Source of the DNA: Mesorhizobium sp. M4B.F.Ca.ET.203.01.1.1
Lineage (GTDB): Bacteria > Pseudomonadota > Alphaproteobacteria > Rhizobiales > Rhizobiaceae
Direction of reading: 5' to 3'
Length of the DNA stretch: 64,000 nucleotides
NCBI RefSeq assembly: GCF_004791025.1
Contig: NZ_SRUO01000025.1
Span: forward strand, 1 to 64,000
In this document: positions 62,075-64,000 of the stretch, piece by piece
Numbering within the stretch: position 1 is the stretch's first letter
Layout: every line of letters begins with the position of its first letter
Made by a program: the position numbers and the translations under genes
The notes under the pieces: model-generated
What the model saw: only the letters and a program-made list of their open reading frames with translations
Databases searched by the model: none
Told to the model about the DNA's origin: nothing

Positions 62075-62633
62075 GCACGGCGCGGTAGTCGCCGCTCGAT
62101 GCTCCCGCTTCGACGGCAAGCGCGGCGCGGTCGAAGGCAGCGGCGAGCAATGCGGTCAGCGGCTCGATCGGCAGTCTTGCCATGGACTGCTCGCGCATCG
62201 CCGCGACGAGGCCTTCGCGCAGCGAGCGGTTGCCATGGCGGTTGTCGATCTCATCCATGGCGGAGCGGCCGAGCACGGCGGGCCCGTCGAGAAGCAGCAG
62301 GCGGGTGCGGCCCGGCGCCCGCATCGCCGCGAGATAGGCGTCCGAGCCGGCGATCAGCGCGTCGCGGGCAGGGAGCGATGCGGGCGAGGCGCGCTCGATC
62401 TCTTCGGCCACCGCGCCAGCCTCCTGCTCGACCACGGCGGCAAACAGCGCCTGCTTGTCGGCGAAATGGTGATAGAGCGCGCCGCGGGTGACGCCGGCGG
62501 CGGCGACGATCTCCGGCGTGCCGGTCTCGGCATAGGACTTTTCGGTGAATAGTTTTCGTGCGGCGTCGATCAGATCGGCGCGCGTCGCCTCGGTGCGGTC
62601 GCGGTTGGAGCGGCGCGAGGATTCTCGTTGCAT
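62007..62633 (-). CDS. TetR-family transcriptional regulator
   Basis: This 208-residue protein has the TetR HTH LIDAARKLFTEKSYAETGTP, then GVTRGALYHHFADKQALFAA. Its ATG at 62633 is preceded at once by a 17-bp palindromic operator (62634-62650) and lacks a clear ribosome binding site, so the mRNA may have a very short leader. It is divergent from the VOC gene and its 3' end overlaps the LysR gene by 68 bases. The C-terminus (PPRSTRPAPSR) is unlike a folded domain. Confidence 0.88.
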   Translation of the reverse strand: MQRESSRRSNRDRTEATRADLIDAARKLFTEKSYAETGTPEIVAAAGVTRGALYHHFADKQALFAAVVEQEAGAVAEEIERASPASLPARDALIAGSDAYLAAMRAPGRTRLLLLDGPAVLGRSAMDEIDNRHGNRSLREGLVAAMREQSMARLPIEPLTALLAAAFDRAALAVEAGASSGDYRAVLMALIDGLSPAPPRSTRPAPSR

Positions 62634-62677
62634 ACATGCAGCCTGTATGTTATTGCATTTACATGCAGACTGTATGT
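62634..62677. promoter_or_regulatory. Duplicated TetR operator (ACATGCAGNCTGTATGT)
   Basis: Two 17-bp near-palindromes, ACATGCAGCCTGTATGT (62634-62650) and ACATGCAGACTGTATGT (62661-62677), are 27 bases apart. They differ only at the central base. They lie between the TetR gene and the VOC gene and overlap both probable promoters. Confidence 0.78.
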
Positions 62678-62698
62678 TGTTTGACGGGAGAAGGAAAG

Positions 62699-63124
62699 AT
62701 GAAGACGACGAGCTACTATCCGGTGCTGATGACAGGCGACGTCGCCGGTACGAAAGAATTTTATGTCGAGCATTTCGCCTTCAAGCCGCTGTTCGAGAGC
62801 GACTGGTATGTGCATCTGCAGTCGGCCGAGGACCGCCGGGTCAATCTCGGCATCGTCCAGGGCGACCACGAAACGATCCCGGAGGAAGGGCGGGGCCGCA
62901 CGTCGGGCCTGCTGATCAATTTCGAGGTCCGCGACCCCGACGCGATCTATCAGCGGGTGCTGGCCGCCGGCCTGCCGATCCTCAGAACTCTCTGCGACGA
63001 ACCTTTCGGCCAGCGCCATTTCATCACCAGGGATCCGAACGGCGTGCTGATCGACGTGATCAAGCCGATCCCGCCGAGCCCCGAATTTCAGGCGCAGTTC
63101 GTGCAGGGAGCGGCGGCGGGCTGA
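62699..63124 (+). CDS. VOC-family (glyoxalase/bleomycin-resistance-like) protein
   Basis: This 141-residue protein has the beta-alpha-beta-beta-beta repeats of the vicinal-oxygen-chelate fold: YYPVLMTGDVAGTKEFYVEH at the start, NFEVRDPDAIYQRVLAAG, and EPFGQRHFITRDPNGVLIDV at the end. Metal ligands typical of glyoxalases are partly missing, so it may bind rather than convert a small molecule. GAGAAGGAAAG precedes the ATG. It is expected to be repressed by the divergent TetR protein. Confidence 0.86.
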   Translation: MKTTSYYPVLMTGDVAGTKEFYVEHFAFKPLFESDWYVHLQSAEDRRVNLGIVQGDHETIPEEGRGRTSGLLINFEVRDPDAIYQRVLAAGLPILRTLCDEPFGQRHFITRDPNGVLIDVIKPIPPSPEFQAQFVQGAAAG

Positions 63125-63351
63125 GCGGCGACCGTTGGCGGCAATTGTCGGCATGGCGATGCCGACGGGCGGCCGCCTGGCGGGCTCGCGTGCCTCGCGA
63201 AGCAAAGCGCATGCTGTCGTTAAAGTCGCCCGTGATTTTCAAGTCACGGATGATCCAGGCGGCGGTTTCACTTTCCTGACGGCAATAATCCTTGCGAAAA
63301 ACCTTGTTTGCCTATTGTATTGTTCAGCAATAGCGGTGTCGGGGGATAGCT

Positions 63352-64000
63352 ATGGCCAGTCGAGGAGAGGAATCAAATTCTGGCCCGTATACCGACAAAT
63401 TCGAGAGGGTTCTGCGGGCGGAGTATGACGCCATCCTCGATCGCCGCCGCGCGCTCGGCGTCGATGCATCAAAAGATACTGGCGGCAAGCCCGATTCCGT
63501 TGCCAAGGGTGATCCGGCCTGGCTGTTTGGCGTGGCGCTTTCGGGTGGCGGGATAAGATCGGCTTCGCTCTGCCTCGGCGCGCTTCAGGCACTCGACCAG
63601 TACAAGCTCATACCTCGGATCGACTATCTGTCGACGGTATCGGGCGGCGGCTACATCGGATCGGCGATGATCGCCGACATGACGCGCCAGGAACTCGCGC
63701 CGGCGAAGAGTGGCAAGCGCAAGCGGCCCGATTTTCCCTTCGCCTCGGGCGACGACGTGCGCGACAACGCGCTGGTCGGCCACATCCGCGACAACAGCCG
63801 TTTCCTGGCGCCGCGCGGCTTCCAGGATATCACGCTGTCGATCGGCATTCTGATGCGCGGCTGGATGGTCAATGTCCTGCTGTTGCTGACGCTGATCCTG
63901 CCGCTGGCGACATTCGTCATCCTGACCAACCCGACCACCGATCATCTCGGGCACAGCATCGTGCTCGACGTCGCCAACTGGCTCTTCGGCGACGATTGGG
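63352..64000 (+). CDS. Patatin-like phospholipase, N-terminal part (cut by window end)
   Basis: 216 complete codons are visible and the frame stays open at the window edge. After about 60 polar residues comes the patatin oxyanion loop ALSGGGIRSASLCLGAL. The Ser motif follows in DYLSTVSGGGYIGSAM (SGGG, in the place of GxSxG), then RDNSRFLAPRGFQD. A strongly hydrophobic segment (VNVLLLLTLILPLATFVIL, near residue 185) inserted in the domain suggests membrane anchoring. The catalytic Asp is beyond the end. The ATG at 63352 has GGGGGATAG upstream. It is probably a large membrane-bound lipase of unknown role. Confidence 0.83.
   Translation, partial: MASRGEESNSGPYTDKFERVLRAEYDAILDRRRALGVDASKDTGGKPDSVAKGDPAWLFGVALSGGGIRSASLCLGALQALDQYKLIPRIDYLSTVSGGGYIGSAMIADMTRQELAPAKSGKRKRPDFPFASGDDVRDNALVGHIRDNSRFLAPRGFQDITLSIGILMRGWMVNVLLLLTLILPLATFVILTNPTTDHLGHSIVLDVANWLFGDDW

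Overview
The window reads as a chromosomal segment of an alphaproteobacterium of the order Rhizobiales, most likely Mesorhizobium. The grounds are high-GC codon use, the gene order Lrp-trxB-LysR(lsrB/vtlR type) next to an AbcR-like small RNA, the carA/yqeY/dnaG/rpoD neighbourhood, and families of intergenic palindromes typical of that genus. No rRNA, tRNA, IS element, prophage or CRISPR array was recognised. The assignment rests on sequence recognition alone.

Layout. 188-6745: genes for the ADP-heptose branch of the LPS inner core, in two divergent blocks. hldD-waaF-waaC lie on the minus strand and hldE-gmhA-gmhB on the plus strand, with a LysE exporter between them. 6812-10700: Lrp regulator, thioredoxin reductase, the LsrB/VtlR-type LysR, an ICMT-like membrane protein, an AbcR-like sRNA and a second possible sRNA. 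10715-24095: EF-G-like GTPase, hydrolase, a second ICMT-like protein, cupin, aspartate aminotransferase, two coupled EAL proteins, GST, CspA, small secreted proteins, Ogt, a lytic transglycosylase lipoprotein, GNAT and DUF4142 proteins. 24096-27599: carB. 27821-38925: SH3 protein, ArsR/phosphoesterase pair, MFS pump, MarR/SDR pair, LysE/LysR pair, RibD-like reductase, isoaspartyl-methyltransferase-like protein and the divergent mntH/mntR pair.

38944-48937: a large secreted cysteine-rich protein with one CxxCH motif, a zinc metallopeptidase, two more MFS pumps, carA, yqeY, a frame-broken L,D-transpeptidase, a GNAT protein and a DUF2061 gene whose start is frame-broken. 48938-55837: Na/Pi cotransporter, RcnB-like protein, dnaG and rpoD (the primase/sigma-70 macromolecular synthesis genes). 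55838-64000: small proteins and a run of regulator/target pairs, many with readable operators: PadR; TetR with PspA-like and YiaAB-like envelope proteins; HlyU; azoreductase/LysR; TetR/VOC. The window ends inside a membrane-anchored patatin-like phospholipase.

Most of the window is housekeeping or common accessory content. The observations most worth a second look are the AbcR-like sRNA with an upstream dyad beside the gene of its likely regulator, several well-defined operator arrays, the CxxCH protein, two single-base frame breaks about 2.6 kb apart, and a family of intergenic palindromes that share a core but have different arms.
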